Source: Thermogemmatispora carboxidivorans (GTDB lineage Bacteria > Chloroflexota > Ktedonobacteria > Ktedonobacterales > Ktedonobacteraceae). From it: 64,000 nucleotides of DNA. Each line of letters opens with the position of its first letter. Position 1 is the first letter of the stretch. The notes beneath the pieces were generated by a model. It saw only the letters and a program-made list of their open reading frames with translations, did not search any database and was not told where the DNA came from. This document shows positions 8,891 through 17,366 of this stretch, piece after piece. The DNA is taken from assembly GCF_000702505.1 (NCBI RefSeq), contig NZ_JNIM01000001.1:682001-746000 (forward strand). Reading direction: 5' to 3'. The position numbers were made by a program, and so were the translations under genes.

Positions 8891-10183
8891 TTACTCCTCC
8901 GAGACCGGCTGGCTCTCGGCGGCGTGAGGTGTAGCTTCGACGCTTCCAGAGCCAGCGCTCTCCCGAGAGAGAGAGACGATCTCGGGAGTGGGCGAGGTGA
9001 CCATAGTACCAGCCGGCAAGACCGGTACCGCTTGCTTATTGTCCCTGGACTGGACACCCGTTGTCAATTCCTGGTCATGCAAGCTAGGATCATTGTACTG
9101 CGGCAGCTTCAGCTCCTGGCGGATGAGGCGGATCGCCTGGTAAACCACAGCGGGCTTGAGCGAAAGCTGCTGCGCGATGGTACGATGGACGCCGATTGGA
9201 GGCACAGGGAGAAACGGCTCATACAGGGCCCGGATCTTCGCCAGTTCTTCGCTGTTCCCTCGGTAAGGCTGGACCTCCCACCAGCTTGGCAACCTCTCGC
9301 GCTCGCGCAGGGCCTTAACGATCTTCTTCACCGCCGATTTAGGGATATTCAGTTCATGGGCAATCCGCGTACGGATGCCGTCGAACTCAACAGGCTGGGC
9401 CAGCTCCTTGTAGCGAGCTTCGATCAGTGCCACCTGCTCTGGAGTAGGCACGAACGGAGCCGGCGGAGGAGTTTTTTCGCGCTTGGGCTTGACCGGCTGT
9501 GGGAGAGGCTTCGCTGCTTTTGCGGGCTCCTTTGCCTGCCGATGATGAGGATGATGACGGTGGGCAGCCTGGCCTGATCCTGGCCGGGCACTCCCTTTCC
9601 CGCTGGGACCGAGGCCAGTGCCAGTGCCAGCGCCAGTGGATCTGAAGAAAGGGCCGCTCTGGCGGGGACCACGTGCAGGACCGCTCTCCACGGGAGAACG
9701 TGGACGCTGGCCTAACGTAGAGTAACCGCTGCGGAAGAGAGGACCCCGACGCTCCGCTTCCCAGTACTGAGCGGGGCCACGTGGCCCTGGCCAGTCCCGT
9801 TCCCTCTCTCGCTCCCGCTCCGCGCGCAGAGGGCGCTCCACCGGTCGTGGCCGTGGGCCTTCTCGCCCGGGGGGGCGCGTGTCGGCAGGGGGGCGGGAGG
9901 CTGGTCCCTGCGGTGAGCGGAAACGCGCAGGTGGCTCTGGCTCACTGACCTTGATGTCCTGCAGATGATCAAGCCAGTGGTTTGTTCCTCCCGGGGAGCT
10001 GGGGGGACGCGGGGGCGGCGGCGGCACTGGACGGGGCGCGCTCACTGGTCTCTGCGGCCCTGTTTTGGTGACCTGCTTCTCTCTCCGCGATTTCTGATTG
10101 CACTCAGGGCAAAGGGCTTCTTTAGCATTAACCGACTGGAATCGCTTGCCGCAGTTGATGCAGCGCATCTTGACTTTACTCAT
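8891..10183 (-). CDS. Zinc-ribbon protein with disordered linker and two HTH-like repeats
   Basis: A 430-residue protein that I do not recognise as a named family. The N-terminus has a CxxC-x15-CxxC zinc ribbon (MRCINCGKRF ... ALCPECNQK). Residues about 40-245 are a Pro/Arg/Gly-rich, low-complexity and probably disordered segment. Residues 246-296 and 313-361 are two related helical modules (ALIEARYKELAQP ... RIAHELNIPKSAVKKIVKAL and KIRALYEPFLPVP ... TIAQQLSLKPAVVYQAIRLI) that look like helix-turn-helix units. A nucleic-acid-binding role is inferred from this. The ATG at 10183 follows AGGGAGA. A promoter is visible at 10246-10273. Highly biased codon and residue content in the middle is a property of the linker, not evidence of transfer. 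Confidence 0.82.
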   Translation of the reverse strand: MSKVKMRCINCGKRFQSVNAKEALCPECNQKSRREKQVTKTGPQRPVSAPRPVPPPPPRPPSSPGGTNHWLDHLQDIKVSEPEPPARFRSPQGPASRPPADTRPPGREGPRPRPVERPLRAERERERERDWPGPRGPAQYWEAERRGPLFRSGYSTLGQRPRSPVESGPARGPRQSGPFFRSTGAGTGTGLGPSGKGSARPGSGQAAHRHHPHHRQAKEPAKAAKPLPQPVKPKREKTPPPAPFVPTPEQVALIEARYKELAQPVEFDGIRTRIAHELNIPKSAVKKIVKALRERERLPSWWEVQPYRGNSEELAKIRALYEPFLPVPPIGVHRTIAQQLSLKPAVVYQAIRLIRQELKLPQYNDPSLHDQELTTGVQSRDNKQAVPVLPAGTMVTSPTPEIVSLSRESAGSGSVEATPHAAESQPVSEE

Positions 10184-10245
10184 GCAGTTCTCCCTGTACC
10201 GCTGGATACAAGAACTTCTCTCACTCGCGTCGGAATGCACTTCCT

Positions 10246-10273
10246 AGTATAGCAGCTTTACCCGGAGCGTCAA
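10246..10273 (-). promoter_or_regulatory. Sigma-70-type promoter of the zinc-ribbon gene
   Basis: Minus strand TTGACG (10273-10268), 16-base spacer, TATACT (10251-10246). The predicted transcript begins about 55 bases before the ATG at 10183. Confidence 0.6.
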
Positions 10274-10347
10274 TTGTCTTAGAAAAAGATCCTGTTTCCC
10301 CATTGATATTGCCGAGTGCGCAATAATGCTTAGTACCGGAACATCTG

Positions 10348-13300
10348 TCAATTGTCCGCTCCTGGAGAAGGCTGACGCCCGTTCTGGAAAAAGCGGTAAA
10401 CCTCTGCCAGCCGATCGGTGCGGCGCGCAGGGGGAAGAGCGTTCACGATCAGCCGGCCATAGCTTTTCGTATAGATGCGGCTATCGAGAATGGCCATCAC
10501 TCCGCGATCCTCGCGTGTGCGCAGCAAACGGCCCAGGCCCTGCTTAAGGCGTAGTACGGCCTGGGGGAGGACATAGGAACCAAACCAATTCTCGCCGGCC
10601 TCTTTCATCAGCGCGATGCGGGCGGCGTGGACGGGGTCGTCGGGTGGATCGAACGGCAGCTTGTCGATGACCACCAGCGAGAGGGCGTCCCCGGGGATAT
10701 CGACCCCTTCCCAGAAGCTCTTAAGGCCGAAGAGGACCGCGGGCTCCGCTTTGAACTGGCGCAGCAGCTCACTGCGCGGCCAATCGCCCTGGCGTAGCAG
10801 GCGGAAGGGCAGGGCGCTCCCCTGCAGCAGCTCGTAGACTGCATCCAGCATGCGCTGGCTGGAGAAGAGCAAGAAGGCGCGGCCTTGAGAAGCATTGACC
10901 AGGTGCAGCATTTCGCCGGCGACGGCCTCGGTATAGCGTCGCACAGCCTCGCCCCCGCCGTAAGCTGGTTCGGGCAGATGGCGCGGCAGATACAGCAGGG
11001 CGTTCTGCTCGTAGTCAAAGGTCAGAGGTAGAATCCGCTCTTCTACCTCGGGCATCTCCTCATAGCTAAGACCGATGCGCTGCCGGAAGTAGGAGAAGTG
11101 GGGACCTTTCTCCTCTGGCCGCAGCGGATGTGGTCCTGTGGTGGCCAGTGTGGCCGAGGTGAAGATGAGGACAGGGGTCTTCAGCAGTTTCTCGCGCAGC
11201 CAGGAGGTCACATCGAGCGGAGCCGCTGAGACCTCGATATGGCTGCCGCGCTGCCCTGGTTGCGTCACACGCTCTAGATAATAGACATAGCGCTCGGCCT
11301 GATTGACGGAGAACACGGTGCGAATGTGCTCGGCCAGATTCTGCGTGCGCTTGAGCAGGCGGTCATAGAGGGTACTCTCCTTTTCCGGCAGGTCGCGGGG
11401 GCGTTCCTGGCGTAGAGAATCGGCGAGCTGGGCGATAACTGTTGCTAGCTGTAATCCCTCCTCCAGTGGCTCTTGGAGGTTCAGGCGGGCACCAGGTCCG
11501 TAGGAGCGGGCCAACTGCTCCAGGCGTCGCCAGGTTGTGAGCCAGGCACGCTCGGCCTCATCCTGAAGACTCAGGCGGCTATGCTCCTTCAGCATGCGCT
11601 GAGCGAGCAGGGTGCGGATCTGGTTGGGGCTGATAGTGATTGTGAAGGCGCGGGTTGCTTCTTCTTCAAGGTGGTGCGCTTCGTCCAGTACGATGATATC
11701 GCGCTCGGGGAGCAGGTGGCCCTCTAGAGCCGCATCGAGCAGCAGCAACGTGTGATTCACGACAATGATCTGGGCCTGCTCGGCGCGCAGGCGCATCTGC
11801 CGCACATAGCAGTCGAAGAAGAAAGGGCATTTGCTCCAGGCGCACTGGTCGCGCTCGGCCACGACCCGGCTGCGCAGGTCGGCAGAGAGAGGGAAATCGA
11901 GGCTCTCGATATCCCCGTTGAAATCAGCATCAGGGTCCTGGGTCAGCTCGTAGAGGCGGCGGAACTCACGGTTTTTTGCGTAGAGCTGCAGGCCAAGGCG
12001 CTCGCTTTCGAGGCGATCCAGACAGAGGTAGTTTCCCATCCCTTTGACGAGGGCCGCCCCAAACGGCTTGATGTACTGCTGGACGAAAGGAATATCCTTG
12101 TAAAAGAGCTGCTCTTGAAGCGCTTTGTTGGCGGTGCTGATAATGGCGACGCGGCCCGAGCGAACGATGGGAACAAGGTAGGCCAGCGATTTGCCGGTAC
12201 CGGTGGCCGCTTCGAGGATGGCGTGATGCCTTTGCTCCAGAGCGTGGGCCACAAGCTCGGCCATAGCGATTTGGGCGGGCCGCTCTTCGTAGCCTGGCAG
12301 GCTGCGGGAGAGGATACCGCCCTGGCGCAGGTCGGCGCGTACGCTGGCCAGCAGACCTTCCTCTCCTTCCTCTTCTGCAGACCTCTCATGCTTCAGTGAG
12401 ACAGGACCATCAGGCCCAGACTGCCGAGCAAGCACTGCCGGAGCTGGAGGCGCAGGGGTGGCGGTGGCCGGCGTTGCTGATGCTGCACGCCGCGAGGCAA
12501 CAGGGCTGCTCTCGCTGGACGAGGCCGTCGGCCCTGCTGGTGGAGATGGGATGATGGGCAGAGGGGCGACCGCAGGCTCGCGCTCCTGGACCTGGTAGTG
12601 ATGAGGCAGACCCTTGATGGCGGCCAGACAGGCGTCGGTAAAAGCACGCACGTGGGGAAAGCGCTCCCCAGGATCAAAGGCCAGGGCCTGCAGCAGCACT
12701 GCTTCTAGCTCTGGTGAAAGCGTCGGGTTCAGGCTGCGCGGCCTGATCAGCGTCTGGCGTTCCTGCTGTGCGAGCAGTTCTGCGGCTGTCCGTCCCTCAT
12801 AGGGAGGGCGCCCGCAGAGCCAGTGATAGACCAGGGCCGCCAGAGCATACTGATCGCTGCTCGGCAGAGGAGAGCCGCGTAGCTGCTCCGGAGCTTTATA
12901 GGGCAAAGCCGCAGGCTCGTCGTCGTATGTCAAGCTCCCATCGCGGCAAGCCAGCGCAAAATCGGTTAGGACTGCATGGGTAGGCTCCCCGAGAATGCAG
13001 CCCGGATGGAGATTGCCGTGCACCACTTTGCGCTGATGAGCCATGTGTAAAGCATCGCCAATAGAGAGCAAGACGGGCAGAATCTGCTCGGGAGACAGGG
13101 TGTCCTGCCCCTGAAAATAGTGTTCAATGCTCTTGATGGGTAGGTCATGTAACACGAGATAACCATAACGCCCATCGCTGGTGGGTGGATTGAAGAGGCC
13201 ATAGCCTCTCACCGACGCGATGGAGCGGTTGCCAGAGAGCCTCTTGAGGTGGCGCGCGCGCTCCTGAAAAAGCTGCTGGTCGGCCTCGGTAAGCAAGGGG

Positions 13301-13437
13301 AGAGCACTGACCTTGAGAAAGATCTCGGCGCGAGCGCGTTTCGTTGGCTGACAGCGGTAAAGGGTGCCACTGGCGTTCTCCTTGATTTTCTCGGCGATGG
13401 TGTAGGAATCAATCTGGTGCAAGTCTAGACCTGCCAT
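10348..13437 (-). CDS. Degenerate kinase domain fused to DinG/XPD-type Fe-S helicase
   Basis: A 1,029-residue fusion. Residues 10-275 have a kinase fold: possible Lys42, HGNLHPGC at 140-147 where HRDxKPxN is expected, DFA (159-161) instead of DFG, intact APE (182-184) and SDQYALAALVYHWLCGRPPYEG. The catalytic Asp and the metal-binding Asn are lost, so it is probably a pseudokinase. Residues 280-370 are a Pro/Ala/Ser linker. Residues 375-1029 are a superfamily-2 DNA helicase: Walker A ATGTGKS (411-417), Cys472, 532, 537 and 543 in the spacing of an XPD/DinG 4Fe-4S cluster, DEAH 585-588 and the late QGLGRLLR motif VI. DinG-type helicases unwind DNA and R-loops 5' to 3'. The ATG at 13437 follows GGGGGAGAG; a longer frame is not needed. 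Confidence 0.92.
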   Translation of the reverse strand: MAGLDLHQIDSYTIAEKIKENASGTLYRCQPTKRARAEIFLKVSALPLLTEADQQLFQERARHLKRLSGNRSIASVRGYGLFNPPTSDGRYGYLVLHDLPIKSIEHYFQGQDTLSPEQILPVLLSIGDALHMAHQRKVVHGNLHPGCILGEPTHAVLTDFALACRDGSLTYDDEPAALPYKAPEQLRGSPLPSSDQYALAALVYHWLCGRPPYEGRTAAELLAQQERQTLIRPRSLNPTLSPELEAVLLQALAFDPGERFPHVRAFTDACLAAIKGLPHHYQVQEREPAVAPLPIIPSPPAGPTASSSESSPVASRRAASATPATATPAPPAPAVLARQSGPDGPVSLKHERSAEEEGEEGLLASVRADLRQGGILSRSLPGYEERPAQIAMAELVAHALEQRHHAILEAATGTGKSLAYLVPIVRSGRVAIISTANKALQEQLFYKDIPFVQQYIKPFGAALVKGMGNYLCLDRLESERLGLQLYAKNREFRRLYELTQDPDADFNGDIESLDFPLSADLRSRVVAERDQCAWSKCPFFFDCYVRQMRLRAEQAQIIVVNHTLLLLDAALEGHLLPERDIIVLDEAHHLEEEATRAFTITISPNQIRTLLAQRMLKEHSRLSLQDEAERAWLTTWRRLEQLARSYGPGARLNLQEPLEEGLQLATVIAQLADSLRQERPRDLPEKESTLYDRLLKRTQNLAEHIRTVFSVNQAERYVYYLERVTQPGQRGSHIEVSAAPLDVTSWLREKLLKTPVLIFTSATLATTGPHPLRPEEKGPHFSYFRQRIGLSYEEMPEVEERILPLTFDYEQNALLYLPRHLPEPAYGGGEAVRRYTEAVAGEMLHLVNASQGRAFLLFSSQRMLDAVYELLQGSALPFRLLRQGDWPRSELLRQFKAEPAVLFGLKSFWEGVDIPGDALSLVVIDKLPFDPPDDPVHAARIALMKEAGENWFGSYVLPQAVLRLKQGLGRLLRTREDRGVMAILDSRIYTKSYGRLIVNALPPARRTDRLAEVYRFFQNGRQPSPGADN

Positions 13438-13484
13438 CAATGGCTCTCCCCCACAACTGAACAGATGTTTGTGCTGCCTGTGCC

Positions 13485-13513
13485 AGTATATCACAGCCGT
13501 CGTCGGGGGACAA
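13485..13513 (-). promoter_or_regulatory. Sigma-70-type promoter of the pseudokinase-helicase gene
   Basis: Minus strand TTGTCC (13513-13508), 17-base spacer, TATACT (13490-13485), about 40 bases before the ATG at 13437. Confidence 0.6.
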
Positions 13514-13599
13514 TGTCAGACTGGATGGGGCCGGCCTGGCGGTGGGCCAGCTGCTTTCCCTCCCAGACGGAGGGGGGCTGTCGCTCTCAGCGCGCCCAC

Positions 13600-13628
13600 T
13601 TGACAGAAGTGCCAGAGTCAGCTATTTT
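13600..13628 (+). promoter_or_regulatory. Sigma-70-type promoter toward the NrtR-like gene
   Basis: Perfect TTGACA at 13600-13605, a 17-base spacer and TATTTT at 13623-13628. The implied leader to the ATG at 13842 is about 207 bases and contains no obvious small gene. Confidence 0.55.
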
Positions 13629-13841
13629 AGCGTCAACGAGACACGCATTGTGAGGAGCGTGGCACAACACGCAATGGATGAGCGAGCGGGCGCCAGGCCG
13701 GGGAAAGGTGCACGCTTCTCGCAGTGAGCCACCTGAGCTGAAGACCGACGCAGCTTGCTCTCGCGCCGCTCATCCTAAGTGTGGCCTCTTTTCACCGCTG
13801 AGTTGTCTCCTGGCTTTCTTACTTTATTCCAAACAACAACT

Positions 13842-14573
13842 ATGGGTGAGCAGAACGAGCAGATGAGCAGTGGGCAGAGCCAGACACCGAGTGCAGAGGC
13901 CCAGGCCCATCATTATGATCCCTCGAAGTATGAGCGGCCATCGGTGACCGTTGACGTGGTAATGATGAGCATTCGCCAGTCCGATCTGCAAGTGCTGCTG
14001 GTCAAGCGGCGCTCCTGGCCGTATGAGGGGATGTGGGCTATTCCTGGGGGCTTTGTACATATTGATGAGTCGCTAGAAGATGCGGCCAAGCGTGAGCTGC
14101 GTGAGGAGACGGGAGTCCAGGACGTCTATCTGGAGCAGCTCTATACCTTTGGTGATCCTGGGCGCGATCCGCGCATGCGAGTAATCACGGTCGTTTACTA
14201 CGCACTTCTCGATTCGGAGCGCTTGCAGGTACGCGCGGCGGATGACGCCAGTGATGTCGGCTGGTTTTCCATGTACAATCTGCCGGAGCTGGCCTTTGAT
14301 CACGCCGAGATTCTGGCCTACACGCTCCAGCGAATTCGGGGCAAGCTGGAGTATACGACGATCGCCTTTAACTTGCTACCGGAGCAGTTCACGCTGCGCG
14401 AGCTGCAGCGCGTTTACGAAATCATTCTTCATCGCAAGTTGGACAAGCGTAATTTCCGCAAGAAGATTCTCTCCACCGGTATTCTGGAAGATACGGGGGC
14501 CAAGAAAATGGAAGGAACCCACCGACCCGCCCGCCTCTATCGTTTCAACCCGGCGGCGGTTGCGCGCCAGTAG
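13842..14573 (+). CDS. NrtR-like Nudix-domain transcriptional regulator
   Basis: A 243-residue protein with an N-terminal Nudix domain and a C-terminal winged helix. The Nudix box runs from GGFVHIDESLEDAA into KRELREETGV, matching GX5EX7REVXEEXGXX closely, with Glu residues kept. The C-terminal half (FTLRELQRVYEIILHRKLDKRN, then FRKKIL and a late RPARLYRFN) is the typical NrtR winged-helix end. In this family the Nudix domain senses ADP-ribose or a related NAD metabolite and the wing binds operators of NAD or sugar genes. No NAD gene lies next to it, so the regulon is unknown. The start is uncertain: ATG 13842 has no good ribosome site, and a later ATG at 13863 is possible. Confidence 0.88.
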   Translation: MGEQNEQMSSGQSQTPSAEAQAHHYDPSKYERPSVTVDVVMMSIRQSDLQVLLVKRRSWPYEGMWAIPGGFVHIDESLEDAAKRELREETGVQDVYLEQLYTFGDPGRDPRMRVITVVYYALLDSERLQVRAADDASDVGWFSMYNLPELAFDHAEILAYTLQRIRGKLEYTTIAFNLLPEQFTLRELQRVYEIILHRKLDKRNFRKKILSTGILEDTGAKKMEGTHRPARLYRFNPAAVARQ

Positions 14574-14768
14574 GGCGGGGCGGCGGGAGCCGGGGTGTTG
14601 CTCACCTCTTGCCTGGTCGCTGTCGCGCTTTCTTCCTTCACTCTGGAGAAAGGGCAAGATCACAAGGATCTTATCCCTCTCGGGAAGGCCTGTCTGGCTG
14701 CTGCTGTGCTCCATGCTGGTCACTCCTGATGGCCTGCCAGGCAGGCGTGGCCTCTTCGGCGCTGGGGC

Positions 14769-15521
14769 TTACTTGACGAGAGCCTGGGGCAGCTCAAGCA
14801 GCGTCAGCACGTCTGTCAGCGAGTGCACTAGAAGGCAGTCGACATCGCTGCTGCGCAGGCGATGGGAGCGATCGAGCAGCACAGGGGTGATGCCTGCCGA
14901 GCGCGCGCCGAGCACATCATGGATGTAGGAGTCGCCGATGTGCAGGGTGTAATCAGCAATCGCGTTGGCGCGCTGCAGGGCCGTTTCATAGAGCAATGTC
15001 GATGGCTTGGCGTAGCGCGCGATTGCCGAGACAATCACGCAGTCGAAGAAGCGTGTCAGGCGGTGACGGTGCAGGATGGAGTTGAGGCTGATACCCCAGT
15101 CTGAGATCACGCCCAGGGTATAGTGATGTTGTTGCAGCACTTCCAGTGTGGGCACGACGTCGGGAAAGACTTCCCAGCTCGTATGGGCCGCAAACTCCTC
15201 CGTGATGGCTCGCGCTAGCTCGTAGAGGCGCTGCTCGCTGCGCTCATCGACGGCCTGGCGAAGCATACTGACATAGTAACCCAGCCACAGCTCATTGATG
15301 GCCTGCTCGCTGGCCCAGGTATGGCGGTCCAGGCGGACCTGGCGGTAGAAGAAGTCTTCTGCCTCGATCAGGCCCTGCTTGAGGCGCGGTAGATCGACAC
15401 CCAGGCCAGCGCGCTGACAAACCTGCTGGCAGATTTCGACAACAGAAGGATAGGGTTGTAGGAGCGTTTGACCAGCATCAAAGAAAATCGTACGGATTGC
15501 CTGGGGTTGCTCAAGACGCAT
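14769..15521 (-). CDS. HAD-superfamily hydrolase (subfamily IA)
   Basis: A 250-residue HAD hydrolase with a helical cap after motif I. Seen: FFDAGQTLL (motif I; the second acidic residue is replaced by Gln at DAGQT, as in several REG-2/HDHD3-like members), VISDWG (motif II Ser), AKPSTLLYETAL (motif III Lys) and HIGDSYIHDVLGARSAG (motif IV). The substrate is not predictable. The Asp-to-Gln change at the acid/base position of motif I suggests altered activity. The ATG at 15521 follows AGAGGTG; a GTG two codons upstream is an alternative. Same strand as the aminotransferase upstream, but 366 bases apart. Confidence 0.88.
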   Translation of the reverse strand: MRLEQPQAIRTIFFDAGQTLLQPYPSVVEICQQVCQRAGLGVDLPRLKQGLIEAEDFFYRQVRLDRHTWASEQAINELWLGYYVSMLRQAVDERSEQRLYELARAITEEFAAHTSWEVFPDVVPTLEVLQQHHYTLGVISDWGISLNSILHRHRLTRFFDCVIVSAIARYAKPSTLLYETALQRANAIADYTLHIGDSYIHDVLGARSAGITPVLLDRSHRLRSSDVDCLLVHSLTDVLTLLELPQALVK

Positions 15522-15887
15522 AGTCACCTCTTTTCCAGTCTGCTCGCGAGCAAGTTCGTGCGATCCTGTCGGCTTTCAGCTGCCAGTCTGGACAGGCGAG
15601 AGCCTGCCACTCCTCATTGTGGCCGAGGGATCAATCATCTTAGCCACTAGAGCGGCTCCTGTGATGCTCCTGTCTCCCTGATCTGCTAGGAGTGCCGGAT
15701 AGGGAAGGGGCTGGACAGGACAGCGAAGACTGAGGTGGCGCCCTGGAGGTGAGTGGTCCACGGGTCGCTGAGCCTCACTCTTTTCTGTCTCCAGCGCTGC
15801 AGCCTGGAGCAGCAGGCTCTCTCTCCTCTCCTCTGGCTTGCCGCTGGTATGTCGACCAGTGGGCCTGCCTGATCCGTTTTCTCGCTC
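15522..15887. other. Gap between aminotransferase and HAD gene
   Basis: 366 bases, pyrimidine-rich in part, with no supportable gene, promoter or terminator seen. Confidence 0.45.
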
Positions 15888-17126
15888 TCAGGCGTCCCCG
15901 GAAGGCCGTTCTTCTTTGCTGTAGACCGCTGCCGCAGCGGTCAGAGCTGTCCCGGCCTGGACCGGCCAGCCGTATGAAGGCAAGAGTTGCTCAAGCGCTG
16001 CCAGCACCGTTTCAACATTCTTACGGCAGGCGTTGTAGCCCATCAGTCCGATGCGGAGCAACTGCCCTTTCAGGGAACCGAGGCCGCCGCCGACCTCGAT
16101 GCTGTACCCTGTCAGCAGCTGCTGGCGCAGCAGGCTCTCGGAGACCGAGGAAGGAAGACGAACGGCGGTCAGCACGGGTAGCTCGTAGCTGGGACGTGGT
16201 AGCAGGGTAAGGCCCAGGGCTTGCAGGCCGGCGCGTAGCGCCTCCCCATGAAGGTGGTGACGCTGCCAACGGGCCTCTAGTCCCTCTTCAAGCACAATAC
16301 GTAAAGCCTCATGCATGGCGAAGAGCAGATTGCTGCAAGCCGTATGATGATAGGCGTGGTCGCCATTCCAATAGCGCTGGAGAGCCAGCAGATCGAGATA
16401 ATAGCTCTGTATCGGCCTGCGACGTCGCTTGATTGCCTCAACGGCGCGCGCGTTGAGAGTCACCGGAGCCAGGCCAGGGAGCGCGCCAAGGCATTTCTGG
16501 CTGCCCGCGTAGCAAGCATCGATCTTCATCTGCTCGACATTGATGGGAATGCCACCCAGGCCCGAGACCGCGTCGACGACGAAGAGCGCCCCGTGGGCGT
16601 GAGCGATTCGCTCCAGCTCTTCCAAAGGCTGGAGCAGACCTGTAGAGGTCTCCGCGATGGCCGTGGCGAAAAGCTTGGCCTTGGGATGCCTGGCGAACGC
16701 TGCAACCACTTGCTGTGGATCGAGCGGCTGCCCCGGCTCGCTCTCCAGCAGAATCACCTGGGCCCCGATCCGCTGGGCGATTTCGGCGATCTTCCCACTG
16801 AAGAAGCCCAGGCTTCCGGCAATGAGTGTATCACCCTCCTCCAGCAGATTGCAGAGCACAGCCTCTGCGCCTGCAAAGCCTGAGCCAGAGACGCAGAGCG
16901 TCAGCTCATTCTGCGTCTGAAAAACCTGGCGCAGCTGGTCAGCGATGGCGCCGAGCGTGTCAAGCAGAAAAGGATCGAGATGGCCTAGCTGCGGAGCGGA
17001 AGCTGCGAGCAGGACACGTGGATCAACGTTACAGGGTCCTGGCCCGAGCAACAGTCGATAGGGGGGATGAAGTTCAGAGATCGTTCTCTGGATGAGAGAT
17101 GTCTGACCCGGCAGTGGTGGAGTCAT
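15888..17126 (-). CDS. Class V aminotransferase (alanine/serine-glyoxylate type)
   Basis: A 412-residue PLP enzyme of the alanine-glyoxylate/serine-pyruvate aminotransferase group. Seen: LLLGPGPCNVDPRV at the N-terminus (family signature), VSGSGFAGAEAVLCNL (PLP phosphate region), FATAIAETSTGLLQPL, VVDAVSGLGGIPI (the Asp that contacts the pyridine nitrogen) and GSQKCLGALPGLAP with the Schiff-base Lys. Late in the protein, the Arg in LLRIGLMGYNA fits the carboxylate-binding Arg. The reaction is likely amino transfer between glyoxylate and alanine or serine, but a photorespiratory-type or purine-degrading (PucG) role cannot be separated from sequence. The ATG at 17126 is the natural start. It lies 240 bases downstream of prfA on the same strand. 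Confidence 0.9.
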   Translation of the reverse strand: MTPPLPGQTSLIQRTISELHPPYRLLLGPGPCNVDPRVLLAASAPQLGHLDPFLLDTLGAIADQLRQVFQTQNELTLCVSGSGFAGAEAVLCNLLEEGDTLIAGSLGFFSGKIAEIAQRIGAQVILLESEPGQPLDPQQVVAAFARHPKAKLFATAIAETSTGLLQPLEELERIAHAHGALFVVDAVSGLGGIPINVEQMKIDACYAGSQKCLGALPGLAPVTLNARAVEAIKRRRRPIQSYYLDLLALQRYWNGDHAYHHTACSNLLFAMHEALRIVLEEGLEARWQRHHLHGEALRAGLQALGLTLLPRPSYELPVLTAVRLPSSVSESLLRQQLLTGYSIEVGGGLGSLKGQLLRIGLMGYNACRKNVETVLAALEQLLPSYGWPVQAGTALTAAAAVYSKEERPSGDA

Positions 17127-17366
17127 CGAAGAAAAAGCCTACCTTTCGCTCAGAGAAATAGTGCAATCATACCCTCTCCATCCTGGTGGCCCTGCTCTCC
17201 TCACGGAAGTAGGATAGCACATTGAGGCCATCTTTGCCGGTGCCAGAGGGCCGTCGTAGTGCTCAAGCCGGGAGAGAGGGCTGAAGGAGGCCTGGGAGCC
17301 GGTGGCGCGGCTGGGGAGAGGTGTGGATAGGTCTGCCTGAGACAATCAGCCCCCTGCTTCCGTGGT

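Larger units (their letters stand above)
13438..13841. other. Divergent intergenic region with two promoters
   Basis: 404 bases between the helicase gene and the NrtR-like gene. It holds the two promoters annotated separately and no gene that I can support; short open frames here have no ribosome sites. Confidence 0.55.
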
